From positions 1 through 64,000 of the forward strand of contig CAXTIG010000026.1 of the NCBI GenBank assembly GCA_964244295.1: a DNA stretch of 64,000 nucleotides, written 5' to 3'. This stretch comes from JAJAZB01 sp964244295. Its GTDB lineage: Bacteria; Bacteroidota; Bacteroidia; Cytophagales; Spirosomataceae. The position numbers and the translations under genes are program-made. Shown here in pieces: positions 24,917-33,852 of the stretch (positions are counted from its first letter, which is position 1; the number at the start of each line of letters is the position of its first letter). The notes beneath the pieces are model-generated. The model was not told the DNA's origin. It ran no database searches and worked only from the letters and a program-made list of their open reading frames with translations.

Positions 24917-26587
24917 TCACAATTCCGCCGTTGCGTTGTTGCGCACGTACAGTCGGCAGTCGCTCGTTTTCCCCATGAGCGTGTAGTGATCCCGCACGTA
25001 AGCCCCCAGCGCCGGGAAACTTTCGTGGCCTTGGGTGGGGTAATCTCGAACCAGCAACGACTCTTTTCCAACGGCGTCGACAAATACCACCGGTCGGGTA
25101 CGTGCCAGGTCGCTCAAAAAACGCTGGCGGTACGTTTCGCGGAATAGCGAAGGCAGGATACAGCGCTCGGTGTGATTCTCGGCGGTTCCGGCGGGTAGCT
25201 GGGTTTCTACGTAGTACGTGCACTGCCAACCCCAGACGACCAGCGCCGTGCCGCGTTGCGCGGTGGCACCGGGTGGCAGCATGGCCTCAATGGCCCGCGA
25301 TACTGCCGATTGAGGCAGGGCGCGGTTGACGCTGGCGCTGGAAAGGTAGGCGTTGTAAGCGCGACCCGGCTGTAACTTGAGTAGCAGCGGAATCAGCACC
25401 ACCAGCACGACAACGACCGTGAGGCCAACCAATCGGGCGAATGGGGGTGGGGGGGGAGATAAAAAAAAAGTCAGCTTCCACCCCACGAGCAATGTGAGCG
25501 GGGCTACCATCCAGTGCAGGTAATGCGTAAACGGAAAACCCGAACGCAGGATGGCGTAGCCCGTGGCCAGCAACGAAAGCACGATAAACGCCCCAATCAG
25601 CCGTCCGGATTTTAGCGTCCAGCCTTTTTTTTGAAGTTGAAAAACGTGTAGACCGGTCAGCAACACGATGGGGGCGAGCAGCCAGCGGAAATACGTGGAT
25701 TGCCCCCAGATGTTGATAACGCCCAACAGGCTGTCGAACAAAGACTGGTCGATGCCGTACTGCAAGTTACCAACGATGTAAAACGTCCAGAAATCGTCGA
25801 GTACGCCGAAGGCAGCGCATAACCCCAGCGCCAGCAGGGGAAAGGCCAGACCGCTCGCCAGCAAAAATGCGATTTGGCGCAGTTGGTGGCGTTGCCAGAA
25901 TAGCACCAGCGCAAACACCGCCACTACCCCCGCCGGAGGTACGCCCTGCAATTTCCCGAAGGGCACCATGCCTAGTAAAAAGCCGATCCCAAACGCGCGA
26001 CCCAACGGCGTGGTTTTTTCGGAAACACTGCGGGCAAAAAGCCAAATCGCCCCATCCAGCAACACCAGCGGGACGTGTTCGCTGCTGTAATGCACGAAAT
26101 CGGGCAGTTGCGTAAAACTCAGAAACAGCAGGGCGGGTAGCCAGGCCACCCGCGCCACCGAAGCCCCGAAAAAGGCCCGGAGCGAGCCGAACAGAAAGGC
26201 GAGCGATCCCGCGATGCAACCCAGCCCGAGCACCCGTGCGGCGGTGTAATCGAAGTCCATACCCAGCAGCCGGGGTAGCAGCAGGGCGTACAGATCGAGC
26301 GGGCCGATGGTGGTGCCGTCCACCGACTGCCAGTACACCGGCCAGCGGGCCAGGGTGATGGCATGGCTGATCATCTGGCTTTCGTCGGGGTTGAGTTCCT
26401 GATTGAAAAGCAGCACCGGCAACCGCGCCCAAGCCAGCAGCCCCAGGCCCGACAGCACAAAAAGCCATTCTGGGAGCGGAAAGGAGACTTTCCCCGAAGA
26501 ATTCCAGGCACCGATCCCCAGCACCAGTGCCAGCATGCACAGGCTCACCAGCAACCAGCCAAAGGGACGTTCGTCGAAAACAAGCAT
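24917..26587 (-). CDS. GT-C (GT39/ArnT-like) membrane glycosyltransferase
   Basis: About 556 residues with 11 or so hydrophobic helices and a C-terminal soluble part of ~130 residues. The first periplasmic loop contains LFNQELNPDESQMISHAITLARWPVYWQSVDGTTIGPLDLYALLLPRLLG; the NPDE acidic pair matches the catalytic site of PMT/ArnT-like transferases using polyprenyl-phosphate sugars. Acceptor and sugar are not known. The GT2 gene at 26679-27608 just upstream could make its donor. A polyproline run (SPPPPPF) in a loop is notable but not unusual. Confidence 0.82.
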   Translation of the reverse strand: MLVFDERPFGWLLVSLCMLALVLGIGAWNSSGKVSFPLPEWLFVLSGLGLLAWARLPVLLFNQELNPDESQMISHAITLARWPVYWQSVDGTTIGPLDLYALLLPRLLGMDFDYTAARVLGLGCIAGSLAFLFGSLRAFFGASVARVAWLPALLFLSFTQLPDFVHYSSEHVPLVLLDGAIWLFARSVSEKTTPLGRAFGIGFLLGMVPFGKLQGVPPAGVVAVFALVLFWQRHQLRQIAFLLASGLAFPLLALGLCAAFGVLDDFWTFYIVGNLQYGIDQSLFDSLLGVINIWGQSTYFRWLLAPIVLLTGLHVFQLQKKGWTLKSGRLIGAFIVLSLLATGYAILRSGFPFTHYLHWMVAPLTLLVGWKLTFFLSPPPPPFARLVGLTVVVVLVVLIPLLLKLQPGRAYNAYLSSASVNRALPQSAVSRAIEAMLPPGATAQRGTALVVWGWQCTYYVETQLPAGTAENHTERCILPSLFRETYRQRFLSDLARTRPVVFVDAVGKESLLVRDYPTQGHESFPALGAYVRDHYTLMGKTSDCRLYVRNNATAEL

Positions 26588-26589
26588 AC

Positions 26590-26681
26590 TGATTTACGAA
26601 TTACGATTTTAGTAAACCTCCGAATCACCTTCTTAAAAATCGTAATTCATACCGTAGCGGCGGACCGATATTCGTAAATCA
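26590..26681. repeat. Nested inverted repeats between GT genes
   Basis: TGATTTACGAAT (26590-26601) pairs with ATTCGTAAATCA (26670-26681), and GAATTACGATTTT (26598-26610) with AAAATCGTAATTC further in. It fills the gap between the GT-C and GT2 genes. Confidence 0.7.
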
Positions 26682-27608
26682 ACTGACGTGGTCGATGAAA
26701 TCGCGGTAGTCGAGGGCGGGGATGAAGTGTTTCTGGGTGCGGTAATTCAACACCATAAACAGCATCAGCAGCGAAATCAAAAAGGCCTGCATGATGATGA
26801 TGAAAAAGGCCGTCACCAACGTAGTGGCCCAGTTAGGAAAAGCCCATTCGGAGATAAATAACCGGATGAACGACACCGTGAAAATACCCACCGTCGAAAA
26901 CACGATCAGCAGCCCCGACGCGATCATTAGCCGTGCCGCCGTGGTGTCGAGGTGAACCGAAATGGCACTCAATCCGTGCAGAATCAGGGAAACGAAGTTC
27001 ATCTTCGACTGCCCCGCCAGCCGGGTGCCCCGCTCGATGCCCACCGAATCATAAGGCAGGCGCGAGCGGATGATGCCACCGGGGAAGTGGTTCCAGATTT
27101 CGGACACAAACGCCAACTTGCGGGCCAGCCGGAAGGGCACGATGCAGAAATTTCCGAAGGTGATGACCTTGCCCGTCAGCAGCCCGAACACGGTTTTGTA
27201 CAGCGAGTAAAACAGACGGAAGGCGGTACTTTCGTGGCGTTTGGTGCGGTGGGCAAAAATAATTTTCCCCGGTTTCTGCTGACTGGCCGCGTACAGCGTG
27301 GGGATGTCTTCGGGGCGGTCTTCGCCATCGGAATCCATTACGACGACGGCCTCGAACTCCCGCTCCCGCGTGAGGTACGCCAACCCGATGGCGATGGCCT
27401 TTTGGTGACCCACGTTGCGGTTGAGGTGAATCAACTCCACCGGCCAGTTGCCGAACTGCCCCGGCAGCGGGTCGGTTGTGGAGCCATCGTCCACCACCGC
27501 AAAACGCATCCGCTGCCGCAGGGCGGGGTCCACCGTTTCATCAAAACGCCGCAGCAACAGCCCCAGGGCTTCCCAGTCGTTGTAAAGCGGGGTGAGGATG
27601 TAGAGCAA
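26679..27608 (-). CDS. Glycosyltransferase family 2, GtrB/DPM1-like with two C-terminal membrane helices
   Basis: The 309-residue protein has a GT-A domain (MLYILTPLYNDWEALGLLL, AVVDDGSTTDP, NRNVGHQKAIAIGLAYL, VVVMDSDGEDRPEDIPTL) and two C-terminal membrane helices (ARLMIASGLLIVFSTVGIFTVSF; ATTLVTAFFIIIMQAFLISLLMLFMVL). This is the layout of polyprenyl-phosphate glucose/mannose synthases that feed GT-C enzymes. It probably works with the GT-C protein encoded next to it. Confidence 0.9.
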   Translation of the reverse strand: MLYILTPLYNDWEALGLLLRRFDETVDPALRQRMRFAVVDDGSTTDPLPGQFGNWPVELIHLNRNVGHQKAIAIGLAYLTREREFEAVVVMDSDGEDRPEDIPTLYAASQQKPGKIIFAHRTKRHESTAFRLFYSLYKTVFGLLTGKVITFGNFCIVPFRLARKLAFVSEIWNHFPGGIIRSRLPYDSVGIERGTRLAGQSKMNFVSLILHGLSAISVHLDTTAARLMIASGLLIVFSTVGIFTVSFIRLFISEWAFPNWATTLVTAFFIIIMQAFLISLLMLFMVLNYRTQKHFIPALDYRDFIDHVS

Positions 27609-27625
27609 TGAATTGAGTGATTAAG

Positions 27626-27690
27626 TGATTGAGTGATTGAGTGAAGACATAAACCGGTGGGCCTTCCTCACTCAATCACTCAATCACTCC
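27626..27690. repeat. Perfect 20-bp low-complexity inverted repeat (AGTGATTG units)
   Basis: AGTGATTGAGTGATTGAGTG (27626-27645) pairs exactly with 27671-27690. The arms are themselves tandem repeats of GAGTGATT. It lies between the GT2 and epimerase genes. Confidence 0.82.
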
Positions 27691-27695
27691 ATAGG

Positions 27696-28769
27696 TTATG
27701 CCTGCACGCTCAGCCGGGCGGCCATGCTGTCGTGAATTTGCACGAGGGTTTCTTTCAAATCGTAGGTCCAGTTCCAGGTGGGGTAGTGGGCCTTGAACTT
27801 CGACAAGTCCGAGATGTACCAGATGTGGTCGCCGATGCGGTTTTGGTCGGAATAACTCACGTTCATTTTATTGCCCGTGATTTCTTCGCAAACCGCCATC
27901 GCCTCCAGCATCGAACAGTTGGCGTAGCGACCGCCCCCGGCGTTGTACACCTCGCCGGCGCGGGGGGTTTGATAGAAGTGCCAGAACATATTCACCAAAT
28001 CGTAGGCGTGGATGTTGTCGCGCACTTGCTTGCCTTTGTAGCCGAAAATCGTGTAGCCCGCGCCCGTGATGGCGCACTTCATCAAATAGCTCAGGAAGCC
28101 GTGCAACTGCGCCCCCGAATGGTTGGGGCCGGTCAGGCAGCCGCCCCGGAACACGCCCGTTTTCATCCCGAAATACCGTCCGTACTCCTGCACCAGCACG
28201 TCGGCGGCCACTTTACTGGCTCCAAACAGGGAGTGCTTGGTGTGATCGATGCTCAGGTGTTCGTCGATGCCGTGTTCAAAATACGGATGGTCGGCAGCAA
28301 TCTCCCACCGGGTTTCGGTTTCGATCAGGGGCAGGAAATTGGGATTGTCGCCGTACACTTTGTTGGTCGAGGTGAAAATAAACACCGCCTCCGGACAGTG
28401 CTGGCGGGTCATTTCCAGCACATTGAGCGTGCCGGTGGCGTTGACCGAAAAATCGGTGAACGGCTCACGGGCAGCCCAATCGTGGCTGGGCTGGGCGGCC
28501 GTGTGTAGCACCAGACTGATGTCGCTGCCGTACTGACGGAAAATCGCGTCGAGTTCTTCGACCGAGCGGATGTCGGCCGGGTGATGACGGTAGTTGTCGA
28601 ATTGTTCCTGAAGGCGGTGCCGGTTCCAGTCGGTGGACGCTTCGGCTCCGAAGAAATACTGGCGCAGGTTATTGTCGATGCCCACGATGAGGTCGAACTT
28701 ATCGGCGAAGAAGGCCACCGCCTCGCTTCCAATCAATCCCGCCGATCCGGTTACGAGTGCAATATTCAT
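27696..28769 (-). CDS. NAD-dependent SDR epimerase, CDP-paratose 2-epimerase-like
   Basis: The 357-residue extended SDR has the Rossmann motif VTGSAGLIGSEAVAFF, the substrate loop AAQPSHDWAAREP, FIFTSTNKVYGDNPN, and GVFRGGCLTGPNHSGAQLHGFLSYL with an NK-VYG motif as in CDP-tyvelose (CDP-paratose 2-) epimerases. These invert C2 of a 3,6-dideoxyhexose or related CDP-sugar. No other CDP-dideoxyhexose pathway genes are visible in the window, so the true substrate is uncertain. It heads the glycan block in transcription order. Confidence 0.87.
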   Translation of the reverse strand: MNIALVTGSAGLIGSEAVAFFADKFDLIVGIDNNLRQYFFGAEASTDWNRHRLQEQFDNYRHHPADIRSVEELDAIFRQYGSDISLVLHTAAQPSHDWAAREPFTDFSVNATGTLNVLEMTRQHCPEAVFIFTSTNKVYGDNPNFLPLIETETRWEIAADHPYFEHGIDEHLSIDHTKHSLFGASKVAADVLVQEYGRYFGMKTGVFRGGCLTGPNHSGAQLHGFLSYLMKCAITGAGYTIFGYKGKQVRDNIHAYDLVNMFWHFYQTPRAGEVYNAGGGRYANCSMLEAMAVCEEITGNKMNVSYSDQNRIGDHIWYISDLSKFKAHYPTWNWTYDLKETLVQIHDSMAARLSVQA

Positions 28770-28923
28770 AGGCTGTTGGTGATTTTGCTTTTTTAGATGA
28801 CGGGAGCGATCGGTAAAAAGCCATTCCAGTTGAACACCGAAAACCGCTTTAACAGAGGAAGTAGTTGGACTAAAACCGGAATTTTGGCGGGAAAACCGGA
28901 GCCAGGTAGTTTGGGCAATAAAT

Positions 28924-28953
28924 CAAAAAAAGCGAGACTCCGGGGAGCCTCGC
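28924..28953 (-). terminator. Rho-independent terminator of the lipoprotein gene at 28976
   Basis: On the minus strand a GCGAG-G-CTCC/GGAG-T-CTCGC hairpin is followed by seven T. It lies 22 bp after the stop of the small lipoprotein gene. Confidence 0.75.
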
Positions 28954-28975
28954 CTGTGGCGGAAAAGCGGGAACG

Positions 28976-29230
28976 TCAATTGCCAGTTGCGCTGGTCTGA
29001 CCAAACAATTTCTGACGGATTTTCTCGGCCCTGGCTTCGTTGATGGGCTTCTCCACGTATTTATTTTTCAGTTGCCGGGCGGCGCTGTCAGGGTGTACGC
29101 CGTACACGTACTCGTCGCCGACGCGGTAGTCTTTCTGCTTAATGGTGTTGCTTTTCTGATAATCGCAGGCGGTCAGCACCAGAGCGGAAGCACAAACAAG
29201 GGCGAGGGTAACGCTATTTTTACGGGTCAT
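28976..29230 (-). CDS. Small lipoprotein of unknown function
   Basis: The ATG at 29230 gives 84 residues with an SPII signal (MTRKNSVTLALVCASALVLTAC, lipobox LTAC). The mature part is short, charged and helical (DSAARQLKNKYVEKPINEARAEKIRQKLFGQ). I do not recognise a family. It is monocistronic with its own terminator. Confidence 0.75.
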   Translation of the reverse strand: MTRKNSVTLALVCASALVLTACDYQKSNTIKQKDYRVGDEYVYGVHPDSAARQLKNKYVEKPINEARAEKIRQKLFGQTSATGN

Positions 29231-29290
29231 TGCGCGGTAGTTCACTAAAAATTCCGGGCAAAAGTACGGGGCGATGAGGAGTTAACCAAG

Positions 29291-29334
29291 TTTACGGTTT
29301 ACGGTTGAAATGCATTTTAACCAAAAACCGTAAA
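29291..29334. repeat. Inverted repeat before the exonuclease gene end
   Basis: TTTACGGTTT (29291-29300) pairs with AAACCGTAAA (29325-29334), and an inner ACGGTT is repeated. It lies between the lipoprotein and exonuclease genes. Confidence 0.6.
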
Positions 29335-29339
29335 CCACC

Positions 29340-30152
29340 CTACCTCCGGTTAAACTCCCGCAGTTTAATCTCGGTGAGTTTGCGTTTGGTATCGAGGGGA
29401 AAATCGCCCTTCATCATCCAATCGTAGTACGACGGTTCGGCCTTGAGTACCTCCACGACGGGCTTGCCGGTGTGTTTGCCGAAGTTGAACAACTCGCGGC
29501 CGTCGGGGTCGAATTTCATGCGCTGGGCAAAATCGACGAGGCGGGCGGCGGTGATTTCGTGCAGGGCATCCATGTCGTTGCGCACGGGCTGAACGGTCTC
29601 GCCCTTGTCGTTGAGGACGGTCACGCCTTCGTAGTGCCGCACCTGGGCGTCGAGAATTTCGAGGGTGGCGAGCGTGTCGGCTTCGGCGGAGTGCGCGTTT
29701 TCGAGGGTTTTCCCGCAGTAAAATTTGTAGGCTGCCGAGAGATTGCGGGGTTCCATGAGGTGGTAAATCCGCTGGGCGTCGATGAGGCGGCGGTTTTTCA
29801 AGTCAAACTCCACCTCGGCCCGCAGGAATTCTTCCACGAGCATCGGCACGTCGAAGCGGTTGGAGTTGAACCCGGCCAGGTCGCAGCCGTCGAGAAACTG
29901 CGCCATCGAGCGGGCCACGGCTTTGAAACTGGGCGCGTCGGCCACATCGGCGTCGTAAATGCCGTGAACCAGGCTGGCTTCCAGCGGAATCGGCACGCCG
30001 GGATTGATGCGCTTGGTTTTCACCGTCACCTCGCCGTCGGGCATTGCTCTGGCGATGCTGATTTCCACGATGCGGTCGCGGGCGACGTTGACGCCGGTGG
30101 TTTCGAGGTCAAAAAAAGCGAGGGGTTTGCGAAGGTTGAGGGCGTGGCGCAT
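29340..30152 (-). CDS. 3'-5' exonuclease, DnaQ-like DEDDh family
   Basis: The 270-residue protein has ExoI (FFDLETTGVNVARDRIVEI), ExoII (LAGFNSNRFDVPML) and ExoIII (NAHSAEADTLATLEIL, His five before Asp), i.e. the DEDDh set. A C-terminal ~70 residues include FNFGKHTGKPVVEVL...YYDWMMKGDFP, a small domain (DUF3820-like) often found after such exonucleases. Likely a DNA repair or nucleic-acid trimming enzyme. No linked operon genes. Confidence 0.9.
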   Translation of the reverse strand: MRHALNLRKPLAFFDLETTGVNVARDRIVEISIARAMPDGEVTVKTKRINPGVPIPLEASLVHGIYDADVADAPSFKAVARSMAQFLDGCDLAGFNSNRFDVPMLVEEFLRAEVEFDLKNRRLIDAQRIYHLMEPRNLSAAYKFYCGKTLENAHSAEADTLATLEILDAQVRHYEGVTVLNDKGETVQPVRNDMDALHEITAARLVDFAQRMKFDPDGRELFNFGKHTGKPVVEVLKAEPSYYDWMMKGDFPLDTKRKLTEIKLREFNRR

Positions 30153-30159
30153 GGAAAAT

Positions 30160-30264
30160 GAACCTCATCCCCCGGCCCCTTCTCCTGCTGAGAAGGGGGG
30201 ATTTTCGCCGAAGAGCCCCGCTCGGCAGCCACAATGGAATTGGAGAGGGGTTGGGGTGAGGTTC
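30160..30264. repeat. Imperfect inverted repeat between divergent genes
   Basis: GAACCTCA (30160-30167) pairs with TGAGGTTC (30257-30264) and the pairing goes on imperfectly through CCCC...GGGG tracts; an inner CCTTCTC/GAGAAGG hairpin is nested. It lies between the divergent exonuclease and prenyl synthase genes. Confidence 0.6.
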
Positions 30265-30305
30265 GCCAAAATTAGCCAATTTTGCCGCAACTCCCCCCGT
30301 TTCGA

Positions 30306-31277
30306 ATGACCCCAGCCCTGTTTCTGCAAGCCCTTGACCGCGAAATTGCCCTCCAACGCTACGGCGACCAACCCACCGACCTCTACGAACCCATCCGCTA
30401 CCTGATGGCCCTCGGCGGCAAACGCCTGCGGCCCGTGCTGACGCTCCTCGGTGCCAGCCTCTACACCGACGACTGGCAAACCGCCCTGCGCCCGGCCATT
30501 GCCGTAGAGGTGTTCCACAACTTCACGCTCATGCACGACGACATCATGGACCGTGCGCCCATCCGGCGTGGACAGCCGACCGTCCACGAAAAATGGAACG
30601 CCAACACGGCCATCCTCTCCGGCGACGTGATGCTGGTGCAAGCCTACGAACTGCTGCTCGACGTGCCCGGCGACCTGATCCGGCCCATCCTGGCGCGCTT
30701 CAACCGCACCGCCGCCGAGGTCTGCGAAGGCCAGCAGTGGGACATGGAATTTGAAACGCGCCCGGCCGTAAGCGAGGCGGAGTACCTGGAAATGATTCGA
30801 CTGAAAACGGCGGTGCTGCTCGGTTTCGCCCTCGAACTCGGGGCCACGCTGGGTCGCGCTTCCGCTGAGGACGCCGCCCGGCTCCGGCAAATCGGCGAAC
30901 ACATCGGGCTGGGCTTTCAGCTAAAAGACGATTTCCTCGACGTGTACGGCGAACCGGGCAAATTTGGGAAACGGGTGGGCGGCGATATTTTAGCCAATAA
31001 AAAAACCTTCCTCCTCATCGATGCCCTCGAAAAAGCGGAAGGCGCAACCCGCGCTGAACTCGACCGTTGGCTGGCGGCGAAGGACTGCAACCCGGTCGAA
31101 AAAGTGGAGGCAGTCACGGCGATTTACGACCGCCTGGGCGTGGGCAAAACCACCGAAGCGCTGATGAATCAGTATTTTGCCAACGCCTTCCGTCTGCTCG
31201 ATGAATTGCCCGCCGAGCCGGAGCGGAAGGCTACGCTGCGAAAATTTGCGGAGGAGTTGATTGGGCGGGAGCGGTGA
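30306..31277 (+). CDS. Trans-isoprenyl diphosphate synthase (polyprenyl synthetase)
   Basis: The 323-residue protein has the first aspartate-rich motif in LMHDDIMDRAPIRRGQPT and the second in FQLKDDFLDVYG, plus GGKRLRP near the start. It condenses isopentenyl diphosphate onto an allylic diphosphate. Residues before DDIMD (VEVFHNFTL) suggest a medium chain length (C15-C20), but this needs comparison. The ATG at 30306 is used; eight codons upstream in frame overlap the repeat. Confidence 0.93.
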   Translation: MTPALFLQALDREIALQRYGDQPTDLYEPIRYLMALGGKRLRPVLTLLGASLYTDDWQTALRPAIAVEVFHNFTLMHDDIMDRAPIRRGQPTVHEKWNANTAILSGDVMLVQAYELLLDVPGDLIRPILARFNRTAAEVCEGQQWDMEFETRPAVSEAEYLEMIRLKTAVLLGFALELGATLGRASAEDAARLRQIGEHIGLGFQLKDDFLDVYGEPGKFGKRVGGDILANKKTFLLIDALEKAEGATRAELDRWLAAKDCNPVEKVEAVTAIYDRLGVGKTTEALMNQYFANAFRLLDELPAEPERKATLRKFAEELIGRER

Positions 31278-31285
31278 AACTTTTC

Positions 31286-31395
31286 CGTCATGCCGAACTT
31301 GTTTCGGCATCTTCCCCTTTCAGTCCGGCCCGTTTTCTTGTAATCAAGTAGTCGGAAGGTCGAGAGGAAGATGCCGAAACAAGTTCGGCATGACG
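31286..31395. repeat. Perfect 30-bp inverted repeat, GTCATGCCGAA family
   Basis: Arms 31286-31315 and 31366-31395 are exact reverse complements, beginning CGTCATGCCGAACTTGTTTC. It separates convergent genes. A degraded member lies at 38874-38916. Confidence 0.88.
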
Positions 31396-31405
31396 ACTCG
31401 AAACC

Positions 31406-32374
31406 CTATGCCTTCCTCACCGCCAATTTCCTCACCTCCGTCGCAATCCCGCCCATCGAGCGGAAATTGAGCGGGAGTTCCATGAAGACGTGCATGACGC
31501 TCATCAGGTAGAGCGCAATCAGCCCCCAGAAGTAGTTGTAGGCGTACAGCCCCACCGAGGCGACCCAAATGGCGAACACCAGCGCGAGTTGCCGCCGGGG
31601 TACGTGGTGCCACTTGATGACCTGGATTTTCGAGAACCAGTTGAGGTAGTGGTACGTGTAGGCAAAGGCGATAAACCGCATCAGACTCAGCCCGATGCCT
31701 GACTCGAACACGGTCTGCCGGTCGAAAGGACCCAGGTTGAAGCGTTCGAGCAATGCCCCGTTGAGGTTGACAAAGGTGCTGTCGATGAGCGCCTTCTGGG
31801 CGTATTCGGAGGCACGGTACGCAAAGCCGGGTTGGTAGAGGAAAAAACTCAGCGCACAGCCCACGAACACCAGCAGCGACACCACGCCCAGCACGCTCCG
31901 GCTGCGCAAGGCCCCGTGGAGAATAAACAGCCCGGTGAACAGAAAAACGTGGATAAGCGTAGGAATCAGCAGCCCGAAAATAAACACGAGCATGGGCGTT
32001 TCCTGGAACAAATACCCGACGGCGATGGCCGTTGCCAGCAGCAGCAGGCGGTGGAAGTAATCGTTGAGCAGCACGATGCCCAGCCCGTAAAAAAACGAGG
32101 CGAAAAATAAGACGTTGATGAACGGGCCGTAGCCTTTGACGAAAAACGTGAACAAAAACAACAGCAGCGCCAGCCCCGCCATAATCCAGTAATCGAGCGT
32201 ACTGGTGGCAAAAACCTTGCGGTTGTGCAACCAGTTGATTTCGGTGAGGTAGTGCAGTGGCCCGATGACGGCGTAAGAGAACAGGAACAACTCGAAGGGA
32301 ATCACAAACGCCAAAGCGCAGGAAAAAAGCAGCAGGACGATGTTGACGCCGTCGATGGTTTTCGCAGTAGTCAT
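31406..32374 (-). CDS. Multi-pass membrane protein of unknown function
   Basis: About 322 residues with eight or nine hydrophobic helices. His residues recur at helix ends (GPLHYLTEINWLH, NDYFHRLLLL, YTYHYLNWFSKIQVIKWHHVP, LMSVMHVFMELP), so a metal-dependent membrane oxygenase or desaturase-like site is possible, but the spacing does not match any motif I know. The gene is convergent with the prenyl synthase; a link to isoprenoid or carotenoid metabolism is speculation. Confidence 0.75.
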   Translation of the reverse strand: MTTAKTIDGVNIVLLLFSCALAFVIPFELFLFSYAVIGPLHYLTEINWLHNRKVFATSTLDYWIMAGLALLLFLFTFFVKGYGPFINVLFFASFFYGLGIVLLNDYFHRLLLLATAIAVGYLFQETPMLVFIFGLLIPTLIHVFLFTGLFILHGALRSRSVLGVVSLLVFVGCALSFFLYQPGFAYRASEYAQKALIDSTFVNLNGALLERFNLGPFDRQTVFESGIGLSLMRFIAFAYTYHYLNWFSKIQVIKWHHVPRRQLALVFAIWVASVGLYAYNYFWGLIALYLMSVMHVFMELPLNFRSMGGIATEVRKLAVRKA

Positions 32375-32459
32375 GGATCGGGTGGGTAGCGCCGGTCAGG
32401 CGTTCAAACCTAGCGGTTCCGCCATTAAAAATCAACCGGCGGGTCGGGCGGTTTTTCGC

Positions 32460-33731
32460 TCAGGCCCGCTTCGCGATTTTTCCAATCGCGTCCACCAGCC
32501 GGTCGAGGTCGCTGAGGGTAGTGTACAGGTGAGGGGTGACGCGTACGCCCTTGATGTCTTCCCAAACGGTGGGCGAGGTGTGAATTTTGAACCGACTCAG
32601 CAAAGCGCCCTCGACCGCCCCCGGCTCCATGCCTTCGATGCCGAAGAGGCAAATGGCCCCCGAAAAGTCTTTTTTCAGCGAGGTGAACAGCTTCACGCCG
32701 GGCAATTGCGTGGCTTTTTCCGACCAGTAATTTTTCAGGTAAAAAAGCCGCTCGCGCTTGCGGGCGGTGCCGATGGCGTTGTGAAAACGCAGCGCCTGCG
32801 CCACGCCCTGCTCGATGGGAAACGAGCGGGTGCCCAGGTTTTCAAACTTGCGGATGTTGTCCGACTGCGGCTTATCGTTGGCGATGAGCGGGTACACCGA
32901 GGCAATTTTTTCCTTTCGAATCCAGAGCATCCCGGAGCCGATGGGCGCGCAAAGCCACTTGTGCAGGCTGGTGCCGAAGTAGTCGCAGTCCAATTCCGGG
33001 ATTTTGTAATCGAGGTGGGCAAAACTATGCGCCCCGTCCACGACCACCTCGATGCCCCGCCGCCGGGCTTCGCGGGCAATGCGGGCCACGGGCAGAATCT
33101 GCCCCGTCCAGTTGACGAGGTGCGTGAGGTGAACCACTTTCGTTTTGGCCGTAAACTGCCCGACGTAGGCCTCGACGAGGGCGGTTTCGTTTTCGGAAGG
33201 AAATTTTACCTCTACGTAGCGGAGTTTGAGGCCCTCACGGAGTTCGCGCTGCCGCCAGGCGTGGAGCATATTGGGGTAATCGTATTTCGAGAGGACGATT
33301 TCGTCGCCCGCTTTCAGCGTCAGGCCAAAAATGATGGTGTCGAGGGCTTCAGTGGCGTTGCGGTTGATGGCCACTTCCTCGGCGCTGACGCCCGCCAGCG
33401 CGGCCAGTTGCTCGCGCAGCGGCTCGCGGCCCTGGTCCATGATGCGCCACATGAAGTAGCTGGGGGCTTCGTTGGCGTAGTGGTTGTAACGCTCCACGGC
33501 GTCCTGCACGCCCTTCGGCGCGGGACTGACGCCGCCGTTGTTGAGGTTGAGAATCGTGGGCGAAGTGGTGAAGGCCTGCTGGATGGGCACCCAGTATTCC
33601 TCGTTGCGGGCCACCTGTTCGGGGGTTTGCTCGGTGTGAAACGCGCCGTTCCAGCCTTCGGTGAAGGGCTTGAGTTGGGGCGTGAACGCGAAGGCGGCGG
33701 CCTGGTGGAGGAAGGTGCGACGGGTGGGCAT
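32460..33731 (-). CDS. Class V aminotransferase-fold PLP enzyme with Tat-like signal
   Basis: The 423-residue protein begins MPTRRTFLHQAAAFAFTP, a twin-Arg RRTFL motif with a weak hydrophobic stretch. The body is the isopenicillin-N-epimerase/cysteine-desulfurase fold: ILNLNNGGVSPAP, NRNATEALDTIIFGL, VVHLTHLVNWTGQILPV, VDGAHSFAHLDYKI and DYFGTSLHKWLCAPIGSGML, where the Lys of SLHKW should bind PLP. Substrate is unknown. If really exported by Tat it would be loaded with PLP before export. Confidence 0.88.
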   Translation of the reverse strand: MPTRRTFLHQAAAFAFTPQLKPFTEGWNGAFHTEQTPEQVARNEEYWVPIQQAFTTSPTILNLNNGGVSPAPKGVQDAVERYNHYANEAPSYFMWRIMDQGREPLREQLAALAGVSAEEVAINRNATEALDTIIFGLTLKAGDEIVLSKYDYPNMLHAWRQRELREGLKLRYVEVKFPSENETALVEAYVGQFTAKTKVVHLTHLVNWTGQILPVARIAREARRRGIEVVVDGAHSFAHLDYKIPELDCDYFGTSLHKWLCAPIGSGMLWIRKEKIASVYPLIANDKPQSDNIRKFENLGTRSFPIEQGVAQALRFHNAIGTARKRERLFYLKNYWSEKATQLPGVKLFTSLKKDFSGAICLFGIEGMEPGAVEGALLSRFKIHTSPTVWEDIKGVRVTPHLYTTLSDLDRLVDAIGKIAKRA

Positions 33732-33793
33732 TTTGGTGGGGGAAAGACGTTTGAGCGGAAGGTACTAAAAATCTTCGCTCGACCTCCCGGCAC

Positions 33794-33839
33794 AACTTCC
33801 CGAAATTATTCCATAACGGGTTTTAACTTTCGGGAAGTT
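33794..33839. repeat. Inverted repeat, AACTTCCCG family
   Basis: AACTTCCCGAAA (33794-33805) pairs with TTTCGGGAAGTT (33828-33839). It lies between the divergent aminotransferase and rhomboid genes and shares its outer word with the repeat at 10975-11036. Confidence 0.75.
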
Positions 33840-33852
33840 TAACACCCCAACT

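Noticed and set aside
24663..25229. 188-residue minus-strand frame overlapping the GT-C gene end
   Set aside because: Half of it lies within the GT-C gene in another frame; no start signal or family resemblance.
32340..33842. 500-residue plus-strand frame opposite the aminotransferase gene
   Set aside because: Antisense shadow with no domain; the opposite strand encodes an intact PLP enzyme.
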